DNA of 7,280 nucleotides, from the NCBI GenBank assembly GCA_025057715.1, contig JANWVD010000039.1, positions 1 through 7,280 on the forward strand, in the 5' to 3' direction. Source of the DNA: Aquificaceae bacterium (GTDB taxonomy: Bacteria; Aquificota; Aquificia; Aquificales; Aquificaceae). Numbering within the stretch: position 1 is the first letter of the stretch; the number at the start of each line of letters is the position of its first letter. Position numbers and translations under genes: made by a program. Below, in pieces: positions 1 to 5,784 of the stretch. The notes beneath the pieces were generated by a model. That model made no database searches and had not been told where the DNA came from. It was given only the letters and a program-made list of their open reading frames with translations.

Positions 1-1
1 A

Positions 2-538
2 ATACCGGCAGAGCAAGCCAAAATCGCATCGAGCGCTCAAACCTACGCAAGCGAAGGCAAAACCCTATTCCAAGCATACTGCCAAGCATGTCATTCTATT
101 AGATACGACGGCGTTTACCTAAGCTCTGTGGAAACAAACCCAAAATTTGCCGCACTTAAAGAGCAATACGGCAAACTCATACCGCTTGATATTTACACAA
201 GCGTATTTTCAGACGACTTAAAGGCGCTAAAGGACAGCTTTGGTAAAATCCCGCCAGACCTTTCTACAATGTACTTAGTCAAAGGTCCAGGCTATCTTTA
301 CAATTTCATCTTAGAACCCAACAAGGTCTTGCCAGGCACCTCTATGCCAAAGGTAATTGATGACCCAACTCAAACTGCAAAGATAGTCGCATACTTAAAA
401 TCAGTCTCAGAGCCACCAGAAAGAGAAAAGCAAAAGCGCACAATGATGGGAATTGGGACAATAACATACTTCACAATCATGGGCTTTTTGATATACATTT
501 GGCGAAGGGGCGTTCTTAAAAGGAGAGGCCTACTCTAA
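2..538 (+). CDS. petC: Cytochrome c1 of the bc1 complex, 5' end missing
   Basis: This is the membrane-anchored c-type haem subunit that passes electrons from the Rieske protein to a soluble cytochrome c at the outer face of the inner membrane. The reading frame is open from base 2, so the gene starts before the window; the GTG at 128 is internal because it lies after the haem site. In the 178 visible residues I see CQACHS at 27-32 (bases 80-94 for CXXCH), the c1 signature PPDLS at 84-88, and GTSMPKV at 112-118, where Met115 is the likely sixth haem ligand. A hydrophobic segment follows at about 148-167, then a basic tail (RRGVLKRRGLL), which is the C-terminal anchor of c1. In classical c1 proteins the haem site lies near the mature N-terminus, so only a signal peptide and a short stretch are probably missing. 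The Rieske and cytochrome b genes would be expected just upstream. The 3' end overlaps the converging glycosylase gene by 23 bp. Confidence 0.88.
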   Translation: MPAEQAKIASSAQTYASEGKTLFQAYCQACHSIRYDGVYLSSVETNPKFAALKEQYGKLIPLDIYTSVFSDDLKALKDSFGKIPPDLSTMYLVKGPGYLYNFILEPNKVLPGTSMPKVIDDPTQTAKIVAYLKSVSEPPEREKQKRTMMGIGTITYFTIMGFLIYIWRRGVLKRRGLL

Positions 539-1163
539 GGCAGTTTTTCAACATGCAAGCCTCGCACCGCGGGGCGCTTTTACAAAAATACTTAGCGTGA
601 TGGTCTATAAGAGCGTGAAATTCTTTATATACCTGAAGGTCTTTAGGGAGCTGTCTTTCAAACGTCTTTTTTAATTCAGAATAATTCCCGGTTATACCCA
701 TATAACGATAAATAAAACGGAATGTATACTTATCTATCACAAAGCTAAGTCTGTTAAAAGCGTAAAGAAGTATAGAATCTGCAGTCTCTTCGCCTACCCC
801 CGGCGCCTTGAGTAATTCCTCTCGGGATATATTTTCAAGCTCATTTGCGCTTTTAAAAAGCATACAAAACTCTTTAAGTCTTTTCGCTTTTTGGTTATAA
901 AAGCCAGTCGGCTTTATTAACTCTTTTAAAAGCTCTATTGGCGATTCCCTAATAAACCTAAAAGAGAGCTCTCCGTAGCTCTTGATATTATCAAGAGCTC
1001 TCTCTACGTTCTTCCAAGATGTATTTTGGGTTAAGATAGCGCCTATAATAATCTCCTCGCGCGGGTCTGTGCCTTTGAGATTATGATAGTTTAAATCAAC
1101 CGGCCACCAGCCTTGTGGGCCATAAAGCTCAAAGAGCGCTTGATAGAGCTCTCTCAAGGGCAT
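516..1163 (-). CDS. HhH-GPD DNA glycosylase with [4Fe-4S] cluster, MagIII-like
   Basis: This is a base-excision repair glycosylase of the endonuclease III superfamily. It most resembles the 3-methyladenine glycosylase MagIII of Helicobacter, judging by GWWP (18-21), LTQNT (44-48), GFYNQKAKRL (87-96) and VIDKYTF (142-148). The helix-hairpin-helix reads PGVGEETAD (121-129), followed by catalytic Asp144. The position of the Nth lyase lysine (GVGRKTA) is Glu here, so a monofunctional glycosylase without AP lyase activity is inferred. The C-terminal cluster cysteines are 194, 200, 203 and 208, spaced C-x5-C-x2-C-x4-C, one residue shorter at both outer gaps than E. coli Nth. I chose the ATG at 1163 (215 aa) because AAGGAGG lies 6 nt before it; the frame stays open to an ATG at 1250, but that adds 29 residues without similarity. 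It overlaps the kinase gene by 35 bp and is last in its operon. Alkylation specificity is inferred, not shown. Confidence 0.85.
   Translation of the reverse strand: MPLRELYQALFELYGPQGWWPVDLNYHNLKGTDPREEIIIGAILTQNTSWKNVERALDNIKSYGELSFRFIRESPIELLKELIKPTGFYNQKAKRLKEFCMLFKSANELENISREELLKAPGVGEETADSILLYAFNRLSFVIDKYTFRFIYRYMGITGNYSELKKTFERQLPKDLQVYKEFHALIDHHAKYFCKSAPRCEACMLKNCLRVGLSF
559..581 (+). terminator. Possible intrinsic terminator for the cytochrome c1 transcript
   Basis: A 7-bp stem (559-565 with 569-575, one G-U pair, 3-nt loop) is followed after two bases by TTTT at 578-581. It lies 21 bp past the cytochrome c1 stop codon, inside the 3' coding end of the converging glycosylase gene, on the strand opposite to that gene. 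The position is right for ending the c1 message, but the T-run is short and the same bases encode the glycosylase's Fe-S cysteine region, so chance is possible. Confidence 0.35.
964..999. repeat. Inverted repeats inside the glycosylase gene
   Basis: Two perfect inverted repeats lie side by side. The first is a 10-bp palindrome at 964-973 (GAGAGCTCTC). The second has 11-bp arms at 977-987 and 989-999 around a single central base. Both lie within coding sequence (residues around IKSYGELSF). Part of the cause is frequent use of GAGCTC for Glu-Leu and AGAGCTCTT for Arg-Ala-Leu across the window. No T-run follows, so it is not a terminator. No function can be assigned. Confidence 0.6.
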
Positions 1164-1752
1164 TTTGAACCTCCTTATAAACCCAGCTTTCCCCTTTTCT
1201 ATAAGCAACCCCCAACTCTTTTGCTGAATAGATTGGCAAAACCCCTTCAACGCTTAAAAGCTGAAGAAATTTGCTGAGATTATGAGTCTTATTACTCAAA
1301 CGAGCGCGCTCAAAATCTATTAAATAGACCTTATTTTGCGAGATAATGAGATTTTTATCGAGTTTATTCATCTCCCCTTTATCTATACCCAAAATATCAA
1401 GCGTTTTGATAAGCTCAAGCACCTGAAGGAAAACCTGGATTCTTTGCGCCTTAGAAAGGCTTGCTCTCTTGAAAATCTTACCATCTATGAAATCGTAAGC
1501 AATAAAATCCTCGCCAAAAAACCTAAGCTGGGGGAAACCTTCAAAACCCAAAAGCATTGATAGCACTCTTGACTCTCTCTTGATGGAATCTAAGACCTGC
1601 GGCGAGCGCGCGACCTTTATCGCAAGCACCAAATCACCAAGTTTTGCCCTAAAAACAACACCTCGCCAGCCTTTGCCGACCTTTTCAAGCCCCTCAAGAT
1701 AAAGCTCGAGCTCTTTAAAGCTCTTTGCAGAGCCTACTTGCCAGCTTTGCAT
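1129..1752 (-). CDS. Small atypical protein kinase (predicted Ser/Thr kinase, RIO/Bud32-like fold)
   Basis: A 207-residue kinase-fold protein resembling the 'predicted Ser/Thr protein kinase' group best known from archaea (COG2112-like, from memory). Visible elements are a glycine loop GKGWRG (26-31), the ATP-binding Lys46 in LVLAIKV, a probable paired Glu60, a shortened hinge (IAYDFIDGK), GIDKGEMNKLDKNLII (122-137) in place of HRD...N, and LIDFERA (144-150) in place of DFG. The metal ligands are probably Asn134 and Asp146, while the usual catalytic Asp seems replaced by Glu127 or an equivalent. There is no activation segment or large C-lobe, hence the small size. The ATG at 1752 is forced, since an in-frame TAA lies 5 codons upstream (1765-1767) and no other start codon follows soon. 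It overlaps mobA by 38 bp and the glycosylase by 35 bp. Its substrate cannot be read from the sequence, and it could be a small-molecule or RNA-linked kinase rather than a protein kinase. Confidence 0.75.
   Translation of the reverse strand: MQSWQVGSAKSFKELELYLEGLEKVGKGWRGVVFRAKLGDLVLAIKVARSPQVLDSIKRESRVLSMLLGFEGFPQLRFFGEDFIAYDFIDGKIFKRASLSKAQRIQVFLQVLELIKTLDILGIDKGEMNKLDKNLIISQNKVYLIDFERARLSNKTHNLSKFLQLLSVEGVLPIYSAKELGVAYRKGESWVYKEVQNALERALSSAL
1170..1176 (-). promoter_or_regulatory. Ribosome binding site deciding the glycosylase start
   Basis: On the minus strand this reads AAGGAGG, a full Shine-Dalgarno match, 6 nt before the ATG at 1163. It lies inside the 3' end of the kinase gene, allowing independent ribosome entry despite the overlap. 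Confidence 0.8.
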
Positions 1753-2290
1753 CCTCCTTGGTGTTTATATTAAAAAAGCTAAGTAATCTAAAATCGCGCC
1801 TTTCGGCGCATTCTTTACTCAAAACCCTACACTCAACAGATTCCAAAAGCCTCCTAAGAGAATATTCACCCTTGCAAACCCTTTCAGAAACCTCAGGAAG
1901 AAGCGAGGTGTAGTATATTCCCGGCATTGGCTGAAGCCCGTTTATGTCAAAGACGCATGCCAAAGGGCAAGAATTTTCAATAAGCTCAAGAATTAGCTCT
2001 CTTTTAACAAAGGGCGCATCTGCACTTAGGAGCAAAAACCTCTCGCCCTTAGAGTAGTTAAGGGCGCTATATAGCCCAACCATAGAAGAGTGAGTTGAAA
2101 GCAAATCCTTATAGACCTTTACGCCCTTTATGTCATTAAACTTCTCTGGCTCTTTGCAAACTATGGCTATATCAAATCCCTCTAAGGCATCAATCACCCA
2201 CTTTAAAAGCGGCTTTCCGCAAAGGCTATAGAGAGTTTTATCCTCGCCGAAGCGAGACGATAGCCCGCCGGCAAGGATAAAGGCTTCCAT
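1715..2290 (-). CDS. mobA: Molybdenum cofactor guanylyltransferase MobA
   Basis: MobA joins GMP from GTP to molybdopterin-Mo to make the guanine dinucleotide cofactor used by DMSO-reductase-family enzymes such as formate dehydrogenases and nitrate reductases; it acts in the cytoplasm. At 191 residues it has the usual family length. Seen are the nucleotide-binding loop LAGGLSSRFGEDK (6-18), the family block THSSMVGLYSAL (66-77), SADAPF (89-94) whose Asp91 matches the metal-binding Asp of MobA, PMPGIYY (121-127) and the C-terminal FFNINTKED (172-180). Related nucleotidyltransferases share the first loop, but FFNINT plus PMPGIYY favour MobA. The ATG at 2290 shares its A with the TAA stop of the transglycosylase (TAATG), and no clear ribosome binding site precedes it, so it is probably translated by coupling. 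No molybdoenzyme gene is in the window. Confidence 0.87.
   Translation of the reverse strand: MEAFILAGGLSSRFGEDKTLYSLCGKPLLKWVIDALEGFDIAIVCKEPEKFNDIKGVKVYKDLLSTHSSMVGLYSALNYSKGERFLLLSADAPFVKRELILELIENSCPLACVFDINGLQPMPGIYYTSLLPEVSERVCKGEYSLRRLLESVECRVLSKECAERRDFRLLSFFNINTKEDAKLASRLCKEL
1753..1759 (-). promoter_or_regulatory. Ribosome binding site abutting the kinase start codon
   Basis: AAGGAGG on the minus strand directly touches the ATG at 1752, with no spacer where 5-9 nt is usual. No other in-frame start codon lies at a better distance. The overlap with the end of mobA suggests that ribosomes finishing mobA restart here, with this site holding them in place. Confidence 0.55.
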
Positions 2291-3210
2291 TACTCAAGTT
2301 GGATGAGCTTTGCACCATTGGGAAGGTTTGTAATACTTTCGCGTCTTGCGGGCATATATAAATTGCTGCCAGCCGGGACAACGCTGCCTTTTATATGCGG
2401 GTTTAGGTCCCTAAAGACAGATTCGCGAATTGAGCGCTGATTTGTTAGCTCCTCAACCGGGGTATCTCTATTTACGCTTTCGCGGTTTATTGCAATTGTT
2501 TGCAAGCTTGCGTTGATGCCATACTTTTGCGGGTTTCTGTTAATTAAGAGCACTGCAAAGAAGGCAGGAACGTAGTTTCTGGTTTCAAGAGGAAGCGCGC
2601 CTTGGGTAATCCAAAAGTCAAGACCGCCGGTGCGATTTGAGACGCAATTTTCGCCGCAATTATAGCTCGCAAGCGCAAGCTCCCAGCTTCCAAACATGTT
2701 ATAAAGGTCTTTAAGATAGCGCATGGCAGCATCGGTTGCCTTTGCAACATCAAAGCGCTCGTCAACCTGTGAATCTACCCTAAGACCGTATCTTCGCGCA
2801 GTTGAGGGTATAAATTGCCAAAGACCGGCAGCGCCAGAGCGAGATACGGCAAAGTTATTATAGGCACTCTCAATAACTGGCAAGAGAGCGAGCTCTTCTG
2901 GCATATTATGTTGGCGAATTATAGGCAAAATAACGGGCATATATAGGCTTGCTCTTTGCAGCGATGTTTCTATATGGCGCTTGTTGCGGGTGTAAAAGTC
3001 AATAAAGCGTCTTATTTCCTCCCTATCTGGGACTGGTATCCCGAGGGCTTTTGCCTCTTGCTGGATGAATCGCTCCTCTTCCTCAGAAAAGAAGTGAGAC
3101 CCTTTTTGCAAGATAGTTAATTGGTGATTTGCCTTTGGCAAAACCGCCTGCCTAAAAGCAGGGCTGCAGGACAAAATAAAAGCGCAAAGAAGCATTACAA
3201 ATTTAGCCAC
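2290..3210 (-). CDS. MltD-like membrane-bound lytic transglycosylase, without LysM repeats
   Basis: This enzyme cleaves peptidoglycan glycan strands to 1,6-anhydro ends, probably as a periplasmic lipoprotein. The N-terminus is a lipoprotein signal: hydrophobic FVMLLCAFILSC with Cys15 as the probable lipidated residue, although Leu at -2 is not ideal. The SLT (GH23) domain covers about 85-225. It contains catalytic Glu114 in LLPVIESAYNN, GAAGLWQFIPSTAR (126-139), ASYNCGE (181-187) where ASYNAGE is usual, and ETRNYVP (209-215). The following 90 residues (VEELTNQ...DLNPHIKGSVVPAGSNLYMPA) match the linker that precedes LysM repeats in MltD, but the protein ends there with no LysM. Cys185 and Cys189 flank the substrate-groove motif. 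The GTG at 3210 is chosen because AGGAGG lies 6 nt before it; an ATG at 3195 would shorten the signal peptide. It is the first gene of the minus-strand operon. Confidence 0.87.
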   Translation of the reverse strand: MAKFVMLLCAFILSCSPAFRQAVLPKANHQLTILQKGSHFFSEEEERFIQQEAKALGIPVPDREEIRRFIDFYTRNKRHIETSLQRASLYMPVILPIIRQHNMPEELALLPVIESAYNNFAVSRSGAAGLWQFIPSTARRYGLRVDSQVDERFDVAKATDAAMRYLKDLYNMFGSWELALASYNCGENCVSNRTGGLDFWITQGALPLETRNYVPAFFAVLLINRNPQKYGINASLQTIAINRESVNRDTPVEELTNQRSIRESVFRDLNPHIKGSVVPAGSNLYMPARRESITNLPNGAKLIQLE

Positions 3211-3216
3211 TTCCCG

Positions 3217-3222
3217 CCTCCT
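3217..3222 (-). promoter_or_regulatory. Ribosome binding site for the GTG start of the transglycosylase
   Basis: AGGAGG on the minus strand lies 6 nt before the GTG at 3210. This supports GTG as the start rather than the ATG five codons downstream. Confidence 0.75.
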
Positions 3223-3228
3223 GATAAG

Positions 3229-3234
3229 ATTATA
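3229..3234 (-). promoter_or_regulatory. Possible -10 element for the minus-strand operon
   Basis: The minus strand reads TATAAT here, in the 36-bp gap between the divergent genes. The best partner 18 nt upstream, TTCGAA at 3253-3258, is a poor -35 match and lies inside the helicase coding region. Transcription would begin near 3222, at the edge of the ribosome binding site, giving a very short leader. The gap must hold promoter parts for at least one direction, but this exact site is uncertain. Confidence 0.3.
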
Positions 3235-3236
3235 CT

Positions 3237-3241
3237 AAAGG
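3237..3241 (+). promoter_or_regulatory. Ribosome binding site deciding the helicase start
   Basis: AAAGG lies 5 nt before the ATG at 3247. It supports this start over the in-frame ATG at 3121, which would lie inside the divergent gene. Confidence 0.6.
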
Positions 3242-3246
3242 TTATA

Positions 3247-4341
3247 ATGCAGTTCGAATTTGAAAGTCTTTCAAAACCGCTAAGAGACGCCATTAGTCTA
3301 ATGGGATATCAAAAACCTACGCCAATCCAAAGGGAGGTAATTCCATTAGCGCTTCAGGGCTTTGACATTATGGGGCAAGCGCAAACGGGCACTGGAAAGA
3401 CTGCGGCGTTTGCAATACCCATAGTTGAGATGGCAAAAAGCCAAGATAGAGCCATCGCCCTTGTTATGACGCCAACCCGCGAGCTATCAATGCAGGTAAA
3501 GCAAGAATTTTTCGCCCTTTCGAGGTTCAAAAACCTTAGGGTTTATAGCTTCTATGGCGGGACGATGGTGCAAAGGGACTTAGAGCTCCTTTCAAGAGCA
3601 ATCCCTAATATCGTGGTAGGCACCCCGGGAAGGTTAAAAGACCTTATACAAAGAAACGCCCTTGTTTTGAACGAGATTCAGTTCCTTGTTCTTGACGAGG
3701 CGGACATGATGCTCGACCTTGGCTTTATCGAGGATGTTGAATGGATAATCTCAAAAACCGCAAAGGACCGCCAAAGCTTTCTCTTTTCTGCAACAATACC
3801 AAAACAGGTTCAGGAGCTTGCAAAGAAGTTTCTAAAGCCAGAATACAAGTTTGTCAAGGTAATCTCACAAGAGCTCTACCCAATGATAGAGGAAAGGGTG
3901 ATAAAGCTCAGCTCAAGCGGACAAAAGCTAACTGAGCTTGAAAGGCTCTTAAGAGAATACAGCGAAGAGCGCATAATAGTTTTTGTAAAAACGAGAAAGG
4001 ACGCAAAGGAGCTAACTAACTGGGTTCGCTCACAGGGCTTTTCGGCAGTTGCGCTTCATGGGGATATGACGCAAAAAAAGAGAGAAAACGCGCTAAAACT
4101 CTTCAAAGAAGGCAAAACGAACATAGTAATAGCAACAGATGTTGCATCAAGGGGTCTAGATATAAAAAACGTCGGACTTGTTATAAACTTCCACATTCCT
4201 GAAAACCCAGAGGTTTACATACACAGAATTGGAAGAACGGGTCGCATAGGGGCAAAGGGAAAAGCCTTTAGCTTAGTCTCACCAGAAGAGAGTAAGGCTT
4301 TATATAGGATTAAAAAGCTCAGACAAAAGGTAAGCGCCTAA
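3247..4341 (+). CDS. DEAD-box ATP-dependent RNA helicase, core only
   Basis: This cytoplasmic RNA helicase unwinds short RNA duplexes and would act in ribosome assembly, mRNA decay or RNA refolding. All core motifs are intact: Q motif GYQKPTPIQ (20-28), motif I AQTGTGKT (45-52), Ia PTREL (76-80), TPGRL (126-130), DEAD (150-153), SAT (181-183), IV IVFVKTR (244-250), V SRGLDI (301-306) and VI HRIGRTGR (326-333). At 364 residues it ends about 30 residues after motif VI, so it lacks the C-terminal RNA-binding extensions of DeaD/CsdA, DbpA or RhlE and is a minimal two-RecA-domain helicase. A longer reading from 3121 would add 42 residues antisense to the transglycosylase signal region; it is rejected on the binding site and family alignment. 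kdsC begins on the base after its stop codon, so the two are almost certainly co-transcribed. Which DEAD-box subfamily it belongs to cannot be decided by eye. Confidence 0.93.
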   Translation: MQFEFESLSKPLRDAISLMGYQKPTPIQREVIPLALQGFDIMGQAQTGTGKTAAFAIPIVEMAKSQDRAIALVMTPTRELSMQVKQEFFALSRFKNLRVYSFYGGTMVQRDLELLSRAIPNIVVGTPGRLKDLIQRNALVLNEIQFLVLDEADMMLDLGFIEDVEWIISKTAKDRQSFLFSATIPKQVQELAKKFLKPEYKFVKVISQELYPMIEERVIKLSSSGQKLTELERLLREYSEERIIVFVKTRKDAKELTNWVRSQGFSAVALHGDMTQKKRENALKLFKEGKTNIVIATDVASRGLDIKNVGLVINFHIPENPEVYIHRIGRTGRIGAKGKAFSLVSPEESKALYRIKKLRQKVSA

Positions 4342-4863
4342 ATGGAGTTAGAAAGAAGGGCAAGAAGGTTAAAGCTCATCTTGCTTGATGTGGACGGGGT
4401 TTTAACAGATGGAAGGCTTTACTATAACCAAGAGGGGGAAAGGATAAAGGTATTTGATGTAAAAGACGGGCTTGGGATAAAGCTATTGCAATCAGTGGGG
4501 TTAAAAGTCGGGGCTATCTCAGGAAGAGATTCCCCCGCTTTGCGCGAAAGGGTCAGAGAGCTTAAGATAAGCCCGGCAATTCTTGGCGAATACAAAAAAT
4601 TAAGAGCTCTTGAGAATATCCTAAAAGAGCTAAACATAGAGCCTGAAGAGACTGCCTTTATAGGTGATGACCTGCCTGATTTAGCGCCGATGCAAAGGGT
4701 GGGCTTTGCTATTGCAGTTAGCAACGCACATGAGCTTGTAAAGAGCTTTGCACACTATATAACCAAAGCAAGAGGTGGCGAAGGCGCAGTGCGCGAGGTT
4801 GCAGAGCTAATACTTAGCTTAAGGGGTGAATTAGACAGCATCCTGAGGGCCTTCCATGCTTAA
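4342..4863 (+). CDS. kdsC: KDO 8-phosphate phosphatase KdsC (HAD family)
   Basis: KdsC removes phosphate from 3-deoxy-D-manno-octulosonate 8-phosphate to give KDO, the inner-core sugar of LPS; it is a cytoplasmic, usually tetrameric enzyme of the capless HAD type. The 173 residues show the HAD motif LLDVDGVLTDG (14-24) with Asp16 as nucleophile and Asp18 as acid/base, motif II SGRDS (60-64), the conserved Lys around 85-86 (GEYKK), motif III FIGDDLPDLAPM (106-117), and the KdsC C-terminal signature GGEGAVRE (145-152). Length and motifs are ordinary for the family. Its ATG abuts the helicase stop codon (TAAATG); AAAAGG at 4325-4330 is rather far away, so coupling is likely. The downstream Lpt genes use the LPS that KDO helps build, which supports the call. 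Confidence 0.93.
   Translation: MELERRARRLKLILLDVDGVLTDGRLYYNQEGERIKVFDVKDGLGIKLLQSVGLKVGAISGRDSPALRERVRELKISPAILGEYKKLRALENILKELNIEPEETAFIGDDLPDLAPMQRVGFAIAVSNAHELVKSFAHYITKARGGEGAVREVAELILSLRGELDSILRAFHA
4845..4849 (+). promoter_or_regulatory. Ribosome binding site for lptC
   Basis: GAGGG, 6 nt before the ATG at 4856, inside the last codons of kdsC. It supports the 8-bp gene overlap. Confidence 0.5.
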
Positions 4864-5344
4864 GAGCGCGCTCTTTGGCATTTTGATATTAATCCTCGCG
4901 GTTTTTTTAAAAAGCTGGGGTAGTCGTTTTCAAGAAAGCCCCTATAAGGACGCGCTTAGCTCGCTTGAAGAAATCAGAGTAAGGGCGTATAGCAAGAGCG
5001 GTATAGAGTGGGTAGTAAAAGGCCAATCTCTGACTGCAAAGGGGCAAAAGGTGGAGCTTAAAAATGCAGAGCTATATTACTCAGATAACATCCTCACCTC
5101 TCAAAGGGCTGTTTTTAATAGACAAACCGGGGACGGTGTTTTATATCAAGGGGTGAATCTAAAATCGCAAGACCTTGAATTTTCTACCGACAGCTCTTTT
5201 ATAAACATGAAAGAGGGCTTAATTTGGGGAAATGGTGAAGTAAAGCTGAGATTAGCAAACGCAAAAATAACAGGCGAAGGCTTTAAAATCCACACAGACA
5301 GCGAAACAATTAACATCTTTAAGGTAAAAACGAGTATAGAATGA
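4856..5344 (+). CDS. lptC: LPS transport protein LptC
   Basis: LptC is a single-pass inner-membrane protein of the LptB2FGC transporter. Its periplasmic beta-jellyroll receives LPS from the membrane complex and hands it to LptA. The 162-residue product has an N-terminal membrane segment (about 5-18, FGILILILAVFLKS) and then a beta-rich soluble domain with recurring short strands such as GQSLTAKGQKVELKNAEL and LIWGNGEVKLRLANAKITG. This family has little sequence conservation, so the call rests on size, membrane anchor, strand pattern and position between kdsC and lptA, which is the order seen in many Gram-negative genomes. It overlaps kdsC by 8 bp and lptA by 4 bp (ATGA). The LptB, F and G genes are not in the window. 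Confidence 0.8.
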   Translation: MLKSALFGILILILAVFLKSWGSRFQESPYKDALSSLEEIRVRAYSKSGIEWVVKGQSLTAKGQKVELKNAELYYSDNILTSQRAVFNRQTGDGVLYQGVNLKSQDLEFSTDSSFINMKEGLIWGNGEVKLRLANAKITGEGFKIHTDSETINIFKVKTSIE

Positions 5345-5784
5345 GGGTTTTATTTGTTTTTTTAGCTATTTTTGTCAGTTTTGCGCAGCCTATAATCATA
5401 GAAGCAGACCAGCTAACCTATGAAAAAGATAAACTTATCTACAATGGCAATGTCAAGGTAAGCAGGGCAGACGGGGTTTTGAAGGCGCAAAGGCTTGTTA
5501 TTTTCCTTGACGAAAAGAAGCGCGCAAAGAGCGCAGAAGCGACTGGTCAGCCACTTTACAGAGACGAAAAGAGGCAAGCAAGCGCAGATAGCATTCAGTA
5601 TGACTTTGAGAAGGAAATTCTTATATTAAAAGGCAACGCAAGGCTGCAAGAGGGAGAGAGCTTTATAGAAGCGCCGCAGATAACATACTTTCGCAAAGAA
5701 GACAGAGCTCTTGCTCAAGGTAGGGTAAGGACAATCTATGTGGAGGAAAGCCGTGACAAAGTCCCAGCTGATAGAAAGCCTTAG
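5341..5784 (+). CDS. lptA: LPS transport periplasmic protein LptA (OstA-like)
   Basis: LptA forms the periplasmic bridge that carries LPS from LptC to LptD at the outer membrane. The 147-residue product starts with a cleavable signal peptide (RVLFVFLAIFVSFA, cleavage likely after Ala15). An OstA/LptA beta-jellyroll follows, with the typical opening IIIEADQLTYEKDKLIYNGN (about 18-37) and alternating strand repeats such as KAQRLVIFLD, ASADSIQYDFEKEILILKGN and FIEAPQITYF. Length is normal for a short LptA. The ATG lies in an ATGA overlap with lptC and no strong ribosome binding site precedes it, pointing to translational coupling. The last 32 bp also encode the start of the HU-family protein, so its C-terminal tail (EESRDKVPADRKP) is constrained by that second frame. 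Confidence 0.87.
   Translation: MRVLFVFLAIFVSFAQPIIIEADQLTYEKDKLIYNGNVKVSRADGVLKAQRLVIFLDEKKRAKSAEATGQPLYRDEKRQASADSIQYDFEKEILILKGNARLQEGESFIEAPQITYFRKEDRALAQGRVRTIYVEESRDKVPADRKP
5742..5746 (+). promoter_or_regulatory. Ribosome binding site deciding the HU start
   Basis: GGAGG lies 6 nt before the GTG at 5753. The in-frame ATG at 5738 lies before this site and has no binding site of its own, so GTG is preferred. Confidence 0.7.

Noticed and set aside
128..538. A separate 136-residue protein starting at the GTG at 128
   Set aside because: The frame is open to the window edge and the haem CXXCH at 80-94 lies upstream in the same frame, so this is the interior of cytochrome c1.
1164..1250. 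29-residue N-terminal extension of the glycosylase from an ATG at 1250
   Set aside because: It lies antisense-free but deep in the kinase gene, lacks family similarity, and the ATG at 1163 has an ideal ribosome binding site.
1336..1560. Plus-strand 74-residue reading frame
   Set aside because: Entirely antisense to the kinase gene, with no recognisable domain or binding site.
1725..1913. Plus-strand 62-residue reading frame
   Set aside because: Antisense shadow of mobA; no family resemblance.
2544..2765. Second minus-strand frame of 73 residues
   Set aside because: Shadow inside the transglycosylase in another frame; composition is not protein-like.
3121..3246. 42-residue N-terminal extension of the helicase
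   Set aside because: It is antisense to the transglycosylase signal peptide, has no helicase similarity, and AAAGG precedes the ATG at 3247.
4422..4724. Minus-strand 100-residue reading frame
   Set aside because: Antisense to kdsC, whose motifs are complete.
5738..5752. ATG start for the HU-family gene at 5738
   Set aside because: The Shine-Dalgarno GGAGG lies after this ATG and fits the GTG at 5753, whose product aligns with HU N-termini.
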